From assembly GCA_017590115.1 (NCBI GenBank), contig JAGGNK010003335.1, forward strand, positions 4,588,001 to 4,652,000: a DNA stretch of 64,000 nt. The letters run 5' to 3'. The translations under genes were made by a program, and so were the position numbers. The notes under the pieces are model-generated. The model had not been told where the DNA came from and made no database searches. It saw nothing but the letters and a program-made list of their open reading frames with translations. Below are positions 49,583 through 61,730 of this stretch, piece after piece (the first letter of the stretch is position 1; every line of letters starts with the position of its first letter). This DNA is from Montifringilla adamsi. Taxonomy: Eukaryota; Chordata; Aves; Passeriformes; Passeridae.

Positions 49583-49811
49583 CATAGAATCCCAGAATGG
49601 TTTGGGCTGGAAGGAACCTTAAATTTCATTTTGTTCTAACCCCCACCATGGGCAGGGACACCTTCCACTATCCCAGGCTGCTCAGAGCCCCATCCAACCT
49701 GGCCTCAGACACTCCCAGAGATGGGCCAGCCACAGCCCTGGGAAACCTGTGCCAGGGCCTCTCCACCTTCACAGGGAAGAATTTCTTCCTAATATTTAAT
49801 CTAAATCTACT
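49583..49811 (-). mobile_element. CR1 LINE 3' fragment, reverse orientation
   Basis: Starts CATAGAATCCCAGAATGG, the reverse complement of the CR1 tail, followed by TTTGGGCTGGAAGGAACCTT, CCATGGGCAGGGACACCTTC, CCAACCTGGCC and GAATTTCTTCCTAATATTTA. It is 5' truncated near 49811. Confidence 0.92.
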
Positions 49812-50102
49812 ATCTTTGTTATAGTCACTTAAAATGAAGTGTTTCCACTAATTGGCATCTGTGATATCTTGTTTAAGACACAGCATTTTCTTCACTTAAT
49901 TTAACCAGTTGTTAATCCAAGAGAAGGAAATACTCAGCCCTTCTGAAGCTTTTCTTCAGGCTGAACGAGTTAAAATGTCTTTGTCTCTCCTTCTAGGGCA
50001 AGTGCTCCAGCCCTGGTGGTCTAAATTAAGCTTGTCTTATTGTTTAACTTTTCAAATACTCATTGGATTTGACACTCATTCTCAGTGTGTTTTCTCTTGT
50101 AG

Positions 50103-50188
50103 GATACTGTGTTTGAACCGGAATTTTTCCAAAACACCATCATCTGTGAAATGCCAAACAACGATCTCAATAAATTCAAAGGTTATAT
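50103..50188 (+). CDS. ATP10B: ATP10B coding exon 4
   Basis: A short exon for residues 226-253 plus two bases of codon 254. It encodes FEPEFFQNTIICEMPNNDLNKFKGYM, the conserved actuator-domain segment with CExPNNxLxxFxG found in all ATP10 proteins. The acceptor is TCTTGTAG and the donor ATAT|GTAAGT is strong. Length and phase (0 in, 2 out) match its neighbours. Confidence 0.93.
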
Positions 50189-52835
50189 GTAAGTACTTGT
50201 TATCCATAAATACATTTTGGATCTATACTTTGATATTCCTCTTGGAGGAATTGGATGGAAGGAACATATTTTGAGGAAATTGATGGTTGTCACTATTATC
50301 TATTCCCAGATTCAGAAGTCAATAAAAAAGGTAGACTTGGACTCTGTTTTGTGGCAAGGTAGAACCAAGGCTTGGCATTACATTTACAGTTGTTTCCTGC
50401 AAACTATTTTCACAGAGATTCAGCTCTCTTCCAAACTTAGACATAAGCTTATTTACATTTGACCTGTTGATTAGACTAAACTAGATTTTAGATAAATCTT
50501 TCCACTTGTTTAAAGGTATCCAGCTGCATGGCTCTAGGTTTCTTCACTTTTACAGCTACAGGGAAAGGTGTCCAAGTTCTAATAAACAATCCAGTTTCTT
50601 CTTATTAGAAAGGTAGAAAAAGCAAACCTGCATGCAAAATGCTATTGAACTGATGCACTGGACTAGTATTAAAAGGTAGGGTAGGTTTCTTTTTTGTCTT
50701 TCTTCATTAAATAATTTTGGCACAGGCATAACAGCAAATTCAGCAGATTTAGCCCCATTTATGAATTATAAGGTAAATTTCTATGACATGGCTCATGTCT
50801 TAAAATTCTCTTACCCTCCAACAGAGAGCAGCCTTTCCCAAGGCTCTCTTCAGAGCAGTCATCAGTCCAGTCTTATTCACACACCACAGCAGAGAGAATT
50901 GTCCAAAATACCTACCCAGACCAAATGCCCCATTGTTATGCAGAAAATTGAACTGCGTGAATGTGCCAGCATCCTCATCCATGCCCCAGCTTTGCTAAGT
51001 TTACCAGTAGCTAAACTAGAATTTAATGGCTCTGCAAGAAGCAGTGAGAGTGCTGTACCTGGAGGAGCTGCAATGGCTGGCTCTCTGACAGAGTAAAGCA
51101 GGGATTATCTCCCATTAGCACTGAACATACCTAATCTGGTTTTGGGGCTGTGCTCTGTAAGAATGGTGCCTCTGACAGCAATGCCTTTTCTCCTCTGCTG
51201 CAATATCTTACAAGGGAAAAAGAGGTCGAGTTTGTATTGATTGCTGGCTGTGGCTGTTGGCTCCAGGGAGCACTGGGTATAATCTGAATTGAAGCAATCC
51301 CTCCAATTAGCAGAGAGCACTGAGATTATAGAAATGTAGGAGATGTGTCACAAGAAAACACACACAAATACACACCCTTAGGAGTCAGGGCTGGCTTCAA
51401 AATATTCAACTCTCAACTGAATGTCTGTAACAGAAATCTCTTTGGTGAAAGCCTATTATCTCTCTCACTTGATGGAACATGAAATCATATATCATATGGA
51501 ATCAGAGTCTTTCTCTCCCCTCTTCAGGAACAGAAGAGAGCATTTGCTGGGTAAAATTACTTGCTAAGAGTTAGTGGAGTTTCTGTCTTTAGTCTGCTGA
51601 GATTTGAGCTATTTTGTAAACACAAATTATTTGGAGCAGGCTACATTTTTGTCCATGAACCATTAATAAATTATTGAGGCTCTATTGCCTTGCTATAAAA
51701 TAGCAGGAATACTCTCTGATAAAAATGATAAGAAATAACTTAGTGGCATCCATCTGACATGTCTGATCACAGAAAATTCTGTTCAAGGGGATGCAAGAAG
51801 GCTTCCATTAAATGAGTTCCCCAAGGAGGAATTTAGATTCCAAGAGAAACAGATTTCTGGCATTATGTTTTTACAATTCCACCAGCTGTAGGTTATTGAC
51901 ACCTACACCTTTTCCCTTGTCTAGTTTAAGTTGTGTAATCGTGTGCAGCTGCACTTAGACATTGGCCTTTACTTAGCTCTAATATAACACCTAGCCTTGC
52001 CCTTCATTTGAGAGATGAGACTATTTACTGGTAAATGAAACACAAAATACTAAATAGAGAGTAGAGAGAGATGATTATTCTAGGGAAAAAAAGGTCTTTT
52101 CCCACCCTGACCTTTACATAACAAAACAAGACAAAGCATCAAAATAGAAGCTCTCAGCTTTGGTAAAGATCTCAGGAGGAACCTGCCATTGTAAAATAAA
52201 AGCTGTGTGTAGGGGTAGGTGTGGGCCATTAATATTCAGAGGCAAGAAACAAATTGCCTGCCTGATGGAGGACTAACATTATGGTTTTCACCAGTTTGTT
52301 CTGCAAGCAGAAGGACCTGGTCTGTGGTGGGGCACCTTTGGCCAGGATGAAAAGTCTTCTGTCCAGGATGAGATGAGGAAGAGCTCCTCAGCCCGAAAGC
52401 TGCTGCAGTGAACTGAGATTCACAAAGACCTTTGGTGGCTGATGTAGTCACAGAGGCTCTTGCAGGATGTAGATTATTCATCTGAACCTCTGCTCATCTT
52501 TCTAAAATAAATTTGTCTGTAAGAAGTTGCAAAATTGCTCTTGTTTTCTTCCATAAGATAGTGAATCTGCCAGATAAGTTTCCAAGTGAAAGCCAAACTT
52601 GCTTTGTATTGGCATCATGACACACACTGTGCAAGTGGTCTTTAAAAGAAAGACTTGGACTTCTCTGTAACTTTTTTGCTGGGAAAGTTGCCTTGAAACT
52701 GAGGGAAATAAAAGCTAAACAGGGCCTACAAAATTACTTTATTTCAACTTGAAATAGACATGCATATGAAAATTTTCTTTAACACTCCATTAGAACAGAA
52801 AAATTAATTGCTCTATTTGATTATATTTCTTCTAG
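50189..52835 (+). other. ATP10B intron 4
   Basis: GT-AG intron of 2647 nt, with no repeat or further exon recognised. An open frame at 50761-51096 looks incidental. Confidence 0.8.
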
Positions 52836-52942
52836 GGAACAGCCAAACCATGAACAGGTAGGTCTCAACATTGAAAACCTCTTGCTTCGTGGATGTACAA
52901 TCAGAAATACTGAGGCTGCAGTAGGAATCGTTATCTATGCAG
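52836..52942 (+). CDS. ATP10B: ATP10B coding exon 5
   Basis: Completes codon 254 and encodes residues 255-289 plus one base. It contains [14 protein letters not shown] and VGIVIYAG, the last actuator-domain strands, nearly invariant in P4-ATPases. The acceptor TTTCTTCTAG and donor GCAG|GTAAGA are both good. Confidence 0.94.
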
Positions 52943-55900
52943 GTAAGACATATTTTCTATTTAGGTAAACTGAGAATTTCTCTGTAAATATCCTTAAAAA
53001 AATAAGTATAGTCTAATATTGCAACATAATTTGACATTTTGTTTTAAAAACTGGAAATGCACAGAAAAAGTATATAACTTTTTTTTTTTTTTTAATGAAG
53101 GTATTACTCATCCATCTCCAAATCCAGCAAGTCTTGCACTGGGTCTTTGGCAAGTGACAGCATCCTTGTGCATGCCAAATATCTTGCAAAAATATCCAGA
53201 CAAGTAAAAAATTGCTCAGGTGTATTTAACCCTCAGCTCTTGCTATATTACTAATTCCATCTGTCATAAAATCTACACAGCTGCCCTAAGGGAGGTCTCA
53301 CTGGCTCCTCAGGGTAGAAACTGGAGCAGCTAAAGAGCTAATTAGAAAAAAAAAAAAAAAAGTCAGCTGTGAATTTCATTCATGCATTCAATCTGTGCCA
53401 GTGCCAGCACGCAGGAGGCAGTGAGGCAGCAGCTGAGGGTGACAGAAAAGGCAGCAGCAGCACAGGTTTGTGCTGACACAGACAGAGTGTGGCTTTGCAG
53501 CCATGAACTTCACGCGGGAGACACATGGACAAAGAGAGACTGTTGGTGCCCAGATCAAATGCAGCAGTGCCAGGTTCAGCAGTGGGTCAATTAATCTGTT
53601 TCTCAGCATCTTTTACCTTTGGAATGTTAGCACTGCTTTTATTCAGTGAGCATTATTTATCATTGGCTTTGCCAGCTGTGTCCTCTTCTGCGTCAGATGG
53701 AGTGTATCAGCTACCCTCTTCTTTGCAGATTCAATAAAAGTCAATTCAAACACAACAATTAATCCCATTAGCTATCATTATCTTTCCAGTAGAGTTATAT
53801 TAACTGTTTTATGTCTAATCAGCAGCAAGGGGTTCAGAGTTGAGTCACCTAAGAGAAAAGAGAAGTCACACTTTTACAAGAGTCATTTAGCTTAGATTCA
53901 TCTCCACAGCCTGGCACAATTTTCCTGACAACAGACTGTCTATTTCACTACTGCACAACTGGACTCTGAATGTCTGCAGCTCCCATACGTTTGTTTCCAA
54001 GGCAGCTTTGCCTTTGCAGGTCTCTCACTGTGTGTCTCTGTGAACACCACATGCAAGGGTGGTGCCCGCCGGGCAGAGGAGGAGAGCCAGAGCCAAACTC
54101 TGCAATCTTTTTTTCTAAGCAGCTACTGTATAAAAATCTCAGTAGGGATCATTCCTGATATAATTGGAGTAATTTATATTCCCTTCTCCTGTTGCAGTTC
54201 CTCATTTTCTTCTGTTTAGCTCAGATTTCCCAGTATGTTCCCTTGACCACCAGCACAGATCCTAATGTGGATCTCCTTTTATGTTGCTTAAGCTGCCAGT
54301 AGAAAAGATTGGAGTTTTAAAGTTATTCCCAAGACATGGTGGTTTTCATATGAGTAGGTCTTCAAATCAATTTCCAACTGAGTTCTTATTGTTAATATCA
54401 GCATGAAAGTTTTTTGGGTTTTTTTTCCTAAAATTAGACTGGCTTCAGTTAGTATCATCTTCATTTCTAGGGTTCTTTGACATTGATTATACTCTAGCTT
54501 TTAATCATGGTCTGTGACCTTTTCTGAACAATCAAGATCAGTCACATTATAAGATGGCACACTTTCCATTTTTATGACTCTATTACTCATCAAATTTTCT
54601 TTCTAATGGAAGCCTTTGTGGGGAGTGCAGCCATCACTCAGTGCCACTGCTTGGGCTGTGCACTTCTCGTCTGACCCGAGGACAGTTGTACTTTTCATGG
54701 CTACCCAATTTCTACACAAAGCAATAGCACTAAAACGCAAAAACCTCATTACAGAGTGACAGCCAATGTAGTTTTCTCATTCTGATTGGGACAGCAGTAA
54801 GAATTATATGCTTTTCATACACTAAAGTACCAGAAAGAAGTTTTAGATGAGCCCATCATCTTCTAGAAATAGAGAGCCCATCAGCATCTAGAAATAGACA
54901 TCTATCTAGAGAAATAAAGAAATTGGGGTGGTAGCTGAGGTGCTGTGCTTCACAGCATAGGAAAGGGTGAGGATTAGAGGAGAACAGAGCAGTTTATTTC
55001 TCATATTTCTGATTTTCTCTTCCTTACAAGGTGATAGCTGTGTTACAGAAGTGTCCTTTTTCTGATGATCACCTGAAGTGGAAAGGAATGGCAGAACTGA
55101 TATTTGGAAATAAGCTCATCATGATTTCTTCCTGAAATAAATCCATCAACACTTCCTTGAGGGTTTTCTGGGAGGGATTAGAGGGATTTGGATTTGTTTA
55201 ATTTCAATACAAATCATTCCACTACGCCTGACATAAAAGAAAAGTGAGGAATAAGATTCCCACAGCTGCTGGAGGAACAGAAATTCAAGCAGCAGCGCTC
55301 TCCCCTTCAGTGTAGCTTGGTGGTTAAGAGATTTTGCTCACCAAAGAAAAGGCTTAGGCTTTGTTCTGAGTTCTGCCTGTATGGGAGTGAACACACATCT
55401 CCTGCTTCACAGCCTGTACACTGGATACCTGCCTAAGTGGAACAAGAGGGTTTGTGCTTATGTGTGAGGTGGAAGGGCAGGAGCAGGGGTAGTACAAACT
55501 GGTCCCACTGACACAGCTCCAGGTTGTGTACATCATTACATATTCATTGGAATAGTAAGCCAGGAGCCCCAGCTCTTGAGTGAATGTCCTGAACATAAGG
55601 CTGGAGACTAATTTTCTCTCTAGCTCTCTTCTTAATTAATAACTGCTGGTGTAAACCTGGAATGAATCCAGCAGGTGTGATTGAACTGCACCTAACTCCC
55701 AGTTTTTGGGTTAAATCACTTCCCTAGAGAAAGCTAAAAGCCAGCTTGGAAAACAGTCCTTGTCACACACATCATGCACGTACAAATGAAAACTAAATAC
55801 GAGCCTGCAGGGTCTGTACTTTCAGGGAAAAGGACTGCAGAACTAAACATCAAAGATACAAATCAATGTAACAACAGATGGTGTCCAGATATCCCAGTTG

Positions 55901-56564
55901 TGGAGCCACAGTTTAGATAACATTAATAGCATTGAAAAAGTCATTTCTGCTTCTTGACTACTTGCAGCACTCTTTTTTTTCATTATTATTATAGCAGCTC
56001 ACTTCTATCTCACTAAGTTTAAGGATTGGGGATTTTTTTATTTCTCATATGACTGTTTTGTCAGCACTTTACAACCAAATTGTGAAAAGCTAAATATTAT
56101 TGTTTTTCACTGGCTTGTTGAATTTTATTTAATATGCAAAATGTATCTAGTGGTTTTGAATTGCTGCTGAAAAATATTCAAATGCAGTTTTCAGGAATCT
56201 TTATAGCACCTAAATAATTTGTTCATAAAATGCAAAAACAAAATACTATCATTCATTTTCTTGTTCTTCTCGTGGATATTTGGCTTTTGATGGTTTATAT
56301 AAACCTTATGATCCTACTTAATCTGCTGTCATTGGGACAGAAAAATGTATATGACAGCTGAAACCTGTGATAAAATGGAGGTTTTTGGTAAACTTCAAGA
56401 TTTAGACTCTGATGTAGTCAGTCAAATAGGAAGATGGACAAGGAAAGTTCTGAATGTCAACATTAGTCATCCTGCTCTCAACTGGGGAGAGAATACTTTT
56501 TAAAAAACCAAACAAAAATACAACATATTCCATAAACATGATAATATTCATTTGTGTTTTGAAG
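52943..56564 (+). other. ATP10B intron 5
   Basis: GT-AG intron of 3622 nt with a T run (53079-53093), an A run (53346-53361) and a 2 x 25-bp tandem duplication at 54849-54898. No additional exon recognised. Confidence 0.8.
54849..54898 (+). repeat. 2 x 25-bp tandem duplication
   Basis: GAGCCCATCATCTTCTAGAA followed by ATAGA, repeated immediately with two differences. Confidence 0.85.
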
Positions 56565-56696
56565 GTCATGAGACGAAGGCCATGCTGAACAACAGCGGTC
56601 CTCGTTACAAGCGCAGCAGGATAGAGCAGAGGATGAACATGGATATTTTCCTATGTGTGGGACTCCTGTTTGTGATGTGCCTTGTTGGAGCTGTAG
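56565..56696 (+). CDS. ATP10B: ATP10B coding exon 6 (start of M3)
   Basis: Encodes residues 290-333 plus one base. It opens with [18 protein letters not shown], the cytosolic run into M3 shared by ATP10 proteins, then [19 protein letters not shown], the M3 helix (about 316-334). Phases 1 in and 1 out fit the flanking exons. The donor is GTAG|GTATGA. Confidence 0.94.
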
Positions 56697-59076
56697 GTAT
56701 GAAGCACTGACAAAAATCTATTTCCCGAATGGTGATGAAAATTGATGTTGTAGACGTGAGTGAGATCTACAGGTGAATAATGCTCTTGGAGTCTTTAGAC
56801 TCCTTGTTCTTTCCAATAGGTGAGTTAAGATGGCAAATCTAAGCAATTCAGGTGAAGAAAACATGGCTATAAATGTTTCAGACAAGATTCATCCCCACCA
56901 CGGTATCATACATGTAAAGCAAGAGAAAGGCATCCTGTGAGTGCATTGCAGGAATGGATATTTGTCAGCTGAGATCTTCCTTCCTTCCCGAGTGCTTCCT
57001 GAGGGGGTGTTTGTTCCTTGTGCACTGCAGCAAAAGTAAAATGATTTTGCTTTACTTTCATTTCAGTTGTGTCTTCCTCTAATATGTTTGGGAGTGGTAT
57101 TAAACAGAGACACACAATTTAGAACCCATGAGCTGCTCATAACTATTTCATTCAGTTTACATCCTCCACTGCTTCCTTCCTTCTCAAAAGCCCCTTTACA
57201 TCAGGCTGTGAAATTGCTTATGTTGGAATAGCCTGCATTTTTCTGGGGTACTTGCAGGTGAGCATGTGTGAATTTATTAACTGGTGTTTGTTAAATGACT
57301 GGATTGGTAATCTCAAAAATATCTTCACAGCATGTAAGCACCTGCTTGCCTTCCAGCTCTGATTGCAATCTGTCCCAGGCAGGCCAGAATTAATAGGATC
57401 TCATAATTCAAAGCAAAGGACCAAATTTTAAGTGGACAGACTTTTGAATGGGACAATGCTTTAAGGAGATAGCAGGGGCTCCCATGAACCCCTTTTTCTT
57501 TTAATGGATTTTGTTTCAGTGCCAATTTACTCAGTGCTGCTGCTCTGATTAAGCAACAGTCAAATCAAGTTTTCCTGTGCCTGCCCTGGAGGCAGGTGGG
57601 GTGGCACCAGTCAGTCATCAGGCGTGATACCATGGGAAGTAAGGACCATCCAAAACAGATGAACAACTGAACTGACTTGATCACTTCTTTACTATTACTG
57701 CTTCGTGTTGCAGTGGGACTTTTCACACCAAAAGTTTCACAGCTGAGCTCTGTGTGAGGGAGAGATTTTATTTTCCTTGTTCCCTAGCGGCTGTCTTGTG
57801 AATTTAGAGACTTGCCTTTTCTGGTGTGTAGGGGCTCTTGAGTAATAAAGTCCTTCAATTTAAGGTTAAAAGAAGTCTCAGATGAAAAAAAAAATAAGCA
57901 TTTGAAAAATAGTTTATCTAGTCAGGTTAAAAAAGAATATTCATCATCAAAGTGAAACATGTAAAAGCATAAAAAGTCCATTACCTTCCAGCCATCCAAA
58001 GTGTCCAGAGGACATGAACCATGAGTTCTTGCTTTGAAGTCTTGTCTGAATGTAGGGTCCCAGGAAAAAGTATCACTGGTGGATCAGTTATCAGGATTGT
58101 TTTTGCACACAGTGATAAATTGGGGTAAGAAGTGGCTTGTGGAGCAGAGTTTTCCTTGTTCAGATGTGACTGTGGTCTGAAGCAGCCAAAGAGCATTGCT
58201 GAAGTAATTTGAATCTCTTTGGCAGCATTTCAGTAGGCAGATGCTGCAAAACAACTGCTTGGTTAACTGGTACTAATGGAGGTTTTATTTGAGCTGGACT
58301 GATAGAGGCTTTTGGCATCTGCACAAATTATGCAATGAGAGAAACCAAGTTGTTTGCCTTAGCTCTGTGGGAAGCTCCTGATGCTGTAAATTTAGAAACC
58401 TCATTGACAAAAGTTTATTTCAATAAGGACAGTATGGAAAGTGGTAAAACAATTGTGATGGGATGTTGTTAAGTCCTGGAACAGAGGCTTTGCTGTAGCA
58501 GAGCAATGATATCTGATGGCATTTAAAACACGGAGGAAGAAGCAGTTTTGAGATATGAATTCATTGAAGGAATGTAAAGATGAGTTGCTCAGGTTGAATT
58601 TAGGGGATTTTTCAACTCTTAGCAAAGACAGATTGAAATCAAGAATGGTCAGGGAGAATCAGAAATAGTTTGTCTGCCTACAAAGGTTCTAAGCTTTACT
58701 TCTGTGAGAGGAGAGTCTTCAGCTCTGAGGATTTTTATGGATAGGTGATAGAGATGGAATCTTCCAGCAGGGAAACACAGAATGAGAAAAGATCTGTGCA
58801 GAGCTAAGAGCTGTGGGAAACACCAGATGAAGCAGAGGTGAATGAAAATATCCCAGAATACTCGTTTGTCACTAGCATATCAATTACGTGCACGTGCTAC
58901 AGAGCTCTGCAGGTGCTTTGCATTCTCCAAAAGATTTGCAGCATTGCCTGGGGAGCATTGTTTTGGAAATGCTCTCTCTGTTCTGTTAGCAGAGCAGCCC
59001 ATATCTGCACATTTCAGAAGCTTTGTCACTCACTCCACTGCTCAGCTGATTTCAGTCTTGTATCTCATTCCTACAG
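56697..59076 (+). other. ATP10B intron 6
   Basis: GT-AG intron of 2380 nt with no recognised repeat, RNA gene or exon. Confidence 0.8.
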
Positions 59077-59204
59077 GGCATGGCATTTGGACTGGAAACT
59101 TTTGGGTGCATCCACCTTATGATATCCCAGACTGGAATGGCAATTTTGTGTCTCCAGTTCTTGCTGGTTTCTACATGTTCCTGACAATGATAATCCTGTT
59201 GCAG
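59077..59204 (+). CDS. ATP10B: ATP10B coding exon 7 (M3-M4 loop, start of M4)
   Basis: Encodes residues 334-376. It begins [10 protein letters not shown], the exoplasmic M3-M4 loop with the [13 protein letters not shown] segment seen in ATP10B, then [15 protein letters not shown], the start of M4. The acceptor is TTCCTACAG and the donor CAG|GTAAAA, phase 0. Confidence 0.93.
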
Positions 59205-60330
59205 GTAAAAGACAAAAACCTCTGTGTTACCTCCAAGGAGGAAGCTACTACTTAAAATTGAGTATAATCACTAATAAACAATTAATATCAATTAATAGCT
59301 GTGCAGTGCCTTCTAATCCTATTTGAAAATATTGCTAGGAGTGTTTCAAATCAGCCAAGTGTGAAATAATGTTTCTTTTTTCCCTTTTTTTTTCTTTCTT
59401 ACTGCAGCTTTTTTTCTTGCTATTGAAACCCCACAAGGATATAGATAGGAAATACATCTATAATATCTTTAACTCAGAATATCTAGCAGATGCAATAAAG
59501 AAGATATTTACATCTAAATGCCAGCTTTTTTTTTCTGCCTATATCCAGAATTCTAAAATAAGAAGGCCACTTAGCAGCTCAGAAAAACAGTGAAACAAAA
59601 ATTGCCAATTTGCCAGTGGGGAATAATAACTAGGTATGGTTCATCTGGTCTAGGAAAGAAGCTAAATTAGAAGTAGGATACTTGTATAGCTGAGTGTGAT
59701 TAAGCCTAATTGGGAAAGAATATTTTATTGGGTGAGGGAAAAAATTACATTTACTTTTCAGATTTCTTTATGTCAGTTCTGAAATTTAATTGGACAGAAT
59801 TTCTTTAATATTAAAAAAATCTGAATATAACTTTCTGAGCTGCTCAGAGATTCCTTGGGGGATTATTCTTCATTATTGAAACAGAATATTTGTGCATCTT
59901 AAGAATTCATTATTCTTTCAGGGCAAGGAAGCTTGTGGGTGGGAAGTGTTGTGTGCAAAGTAATGGTTTGTGAAACTTTTCTGCACTAAGAGTTAGCCTG
60001 TGCTAGTGCATCCTTTCAGAGTTTCAGAAGGGTAAGAGCAAGCATGACCCTATGTCCAGAAAACATGCTTTGTAAGGGCATCCTCTAGAAGACCCACCTC
60101 TGAATGTAGTACTCTAGGAAATTAGCCTTAAGTTTGCCACTTATCCCTGTTTCTCCATTATCGTATGCAGGACTTTTTTTTACCCCTGAATTATATTCAT
60201 CAGCCCTAAAATATGTCTCTAGGAGGAACTGTTTCTTTGGAAATCATTAGTATACCTGTGCCAGGACATTGCTGATAGAAAGCAGTGAAATTTATCTCAC
60301 CTCTCACTGAGAATTTAAACTCTCTTTCAG
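59205..60330 (+). other. ATP10B intron 7
   Basis: GT-AG intron of 1126 nt, AT-rich, with a C/T-rich stretch at about 59370-59420 that resembles an acceptor tract (TTTCTTTCTTACTGCAG at about 59407) but is followed by no ATP10-like sequence. Confidence 0.8.
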
Positions 60331-60583
60331 ATTTTAATCCCCATATCTCTTTATGTGTCAATTGAGTTGGTCAAACTGGGCCAAGTCTTCTTAATTCACA
60401 ATGACATTGACCTGTATGATGAAGAAGCAGATTTGCCCATCCAGTGCCGTGCCCTCACTATTACTGAAGACCTCGGACAGATCCAGTACATCTTCTCAGA
60501 CAAAACTGGGACACTAACAGAAAACAAAATGGTATTCCGACGCTGTACTGTTGATGGAATTGAGTTTTCCCATCAGGAAAATG
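60331..60583 (+). CDS. ATP10B: ATP10B coding exon 8 (M4 PISL and catalytic DKTGT)
   Basis: Encodes residues 377-460 plus one base. It opens [22 protein letters not shown] (60340-60351, residues 380-383) is the M4 unwinding point that stands in for the ion site of cation pumps and gates the lipid path. DKTGT lies at 60499-60513; Asp433 of the canonical form is the residue phosphorylated by ATP in each cycle. The following [12 protein letters not shown] is typical of class 5. No catalytic residue in view is missing, so the gene looks functional. The acceptor CTCTTTCAG and donor AATG|GTGAGA are good. Confidence 0.96.
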
Positions 60584-61494
60584 GTGAGAGACATTTTTTT
60601 GTACTTGTTTTTTTTGTCTGAGCAATTACATGTTATTATTTTAAATATTAATACCTAAACATACTGAGCCCTCTGATCGAATGTGGAGTTTTGTGGAATA
60701 GTCACTTTTTTGTGAGGGACTGCTGTTACAGAGATTCACAAAAGTGAAGGTGTTTTAAATGATTGAGAATTCAGATGGGAAAGGTTTTCCAGATCCCTCT
60801 GCAGGCACCTCCAGGATTTGCCCTGCATTCAAAGAGAACACTTTCTCTTTCATTTCTAAATGAACACGGGACAACCTTTTATAAGCTCACAAACTGATAC
60901 TAGTTAATATTTAAACTCAATGGGTCCAAAATTAATTATTTCTGTGACTATGTAAACATACACTTCTGTGTGATATGAAAAATACAGGTACTCATTTCCT
61001 GGAGTGGATCCTGGCTGCAGTCCGGGTCTGAAGGATCCTGGCACTCTGTGCTCTGAATTCATGGTGTTGACTCAGGGCCCTTCTTCATCATTACTTTCAT
61101 GCTCTGTGTAGTGGAAAGGATCCTGTTAAGCTGGCAAGCAGCTGCCAAAAAGATGTTTGTGTTCTGTGACTGAAAACATTAGCAGATTTGTGAATTACCA
61201 TATTTCACTCTCCTGTTCCAAATGCAAAAAGCAGCTGAAGAGACAAAACATTAAGAGAAGCTCATAAATGTGACTGATCACTTTGAAAACACATTTTTAT
61301 TTTCTTGTGATTATAACAGTGGCAAAAGCCAGAAACTGCTGGACAGTGGGCATTTTTCTGGTGAAGGCTTTTGAAATGTTTTGGCTTTGCTTTAGTTTGT
61401 TTCAGGTTTTTTAACTGATCAAGGAATTCCTCCCAAACAATGAAAAAATAAATCACAGAAGAATCAGAGGTCATGTTTCATTTTTCTTTTACAG
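60584..61494 (+). other. ATP10B intron 8
   Basis: GT-AG intron of 911 nt with nothing further recognised. Confidence 0.8.
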
Positions 61495-61730
61495 ACAGGC
61501 GACTGAAAACACAGAAAGAGCTGGATTTAGACAATGAGGACTTTGCAAAGCTTCAGCATTTCACTCTTCCTCCCATGAATCTTGAGAGACCAGCCACCTA
61601 CAAGCACAGCACCGTGAGGCCTCTGAGGAGGTGCCAGAGCGACCGGGCGCGTCCTCAGGGGCACGCCAGGAGCAGGTCGGTCGGGCGGCGCGACAGCAGC
61701 CAGTCCCAGGTGGCCTTCAGCAGCCCCATC
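61495..61730 (+). CDS. ATP10B: ATP10B coding exon 9 (insert after the phosphorylation site)
   Basis: Completes codon 461 and encodes residues through 539. After an acidic start (KELDLDNEDF) it turns into an Arg/Ser-rich, probably disordered cytosolic loop (LRRCQSDRARPQGHARSRSVGRRDSSQ) and ends VAFSSPI. This is the class-5-specific insert between the P-domain strand and the N domain. Human ATP10B has matching LRRSQSAR and QRSMGHRESSQ-like sequence. The second half is GC- and CpG-rich. The donor is ATC|GTGAGT, phase 0. The next exon lies beyond the window. Confidence 0.93.

Larger units (their letters stand above)
46500..50102 (+). other. ATP10B intron 3
   Basis: GT-AG intron of 3603 nt containing two CR1 fragments in opposite orientation (about 48068-48388 and 49583-49811). 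A short TA-rich microsatellite-like run lies near 48835-48850. No other exon recognised. Confidence 0.85.

Noticed and set aside
50761..51096. 111-codon + strand frame in intron 4
   Set aside because: No similarity to ATP10 proteins, not flanked by usable splice sites in phase, and exons 4 and 5 join directly.
59369..59593. 74-codon frame with an acceptor-like TTACTGCAG near 59407, between exons 7 and 8
   Set aside because: The sequence after it is not ATP10-like, and exons 7 and 8 already join in phase with continuous homology.
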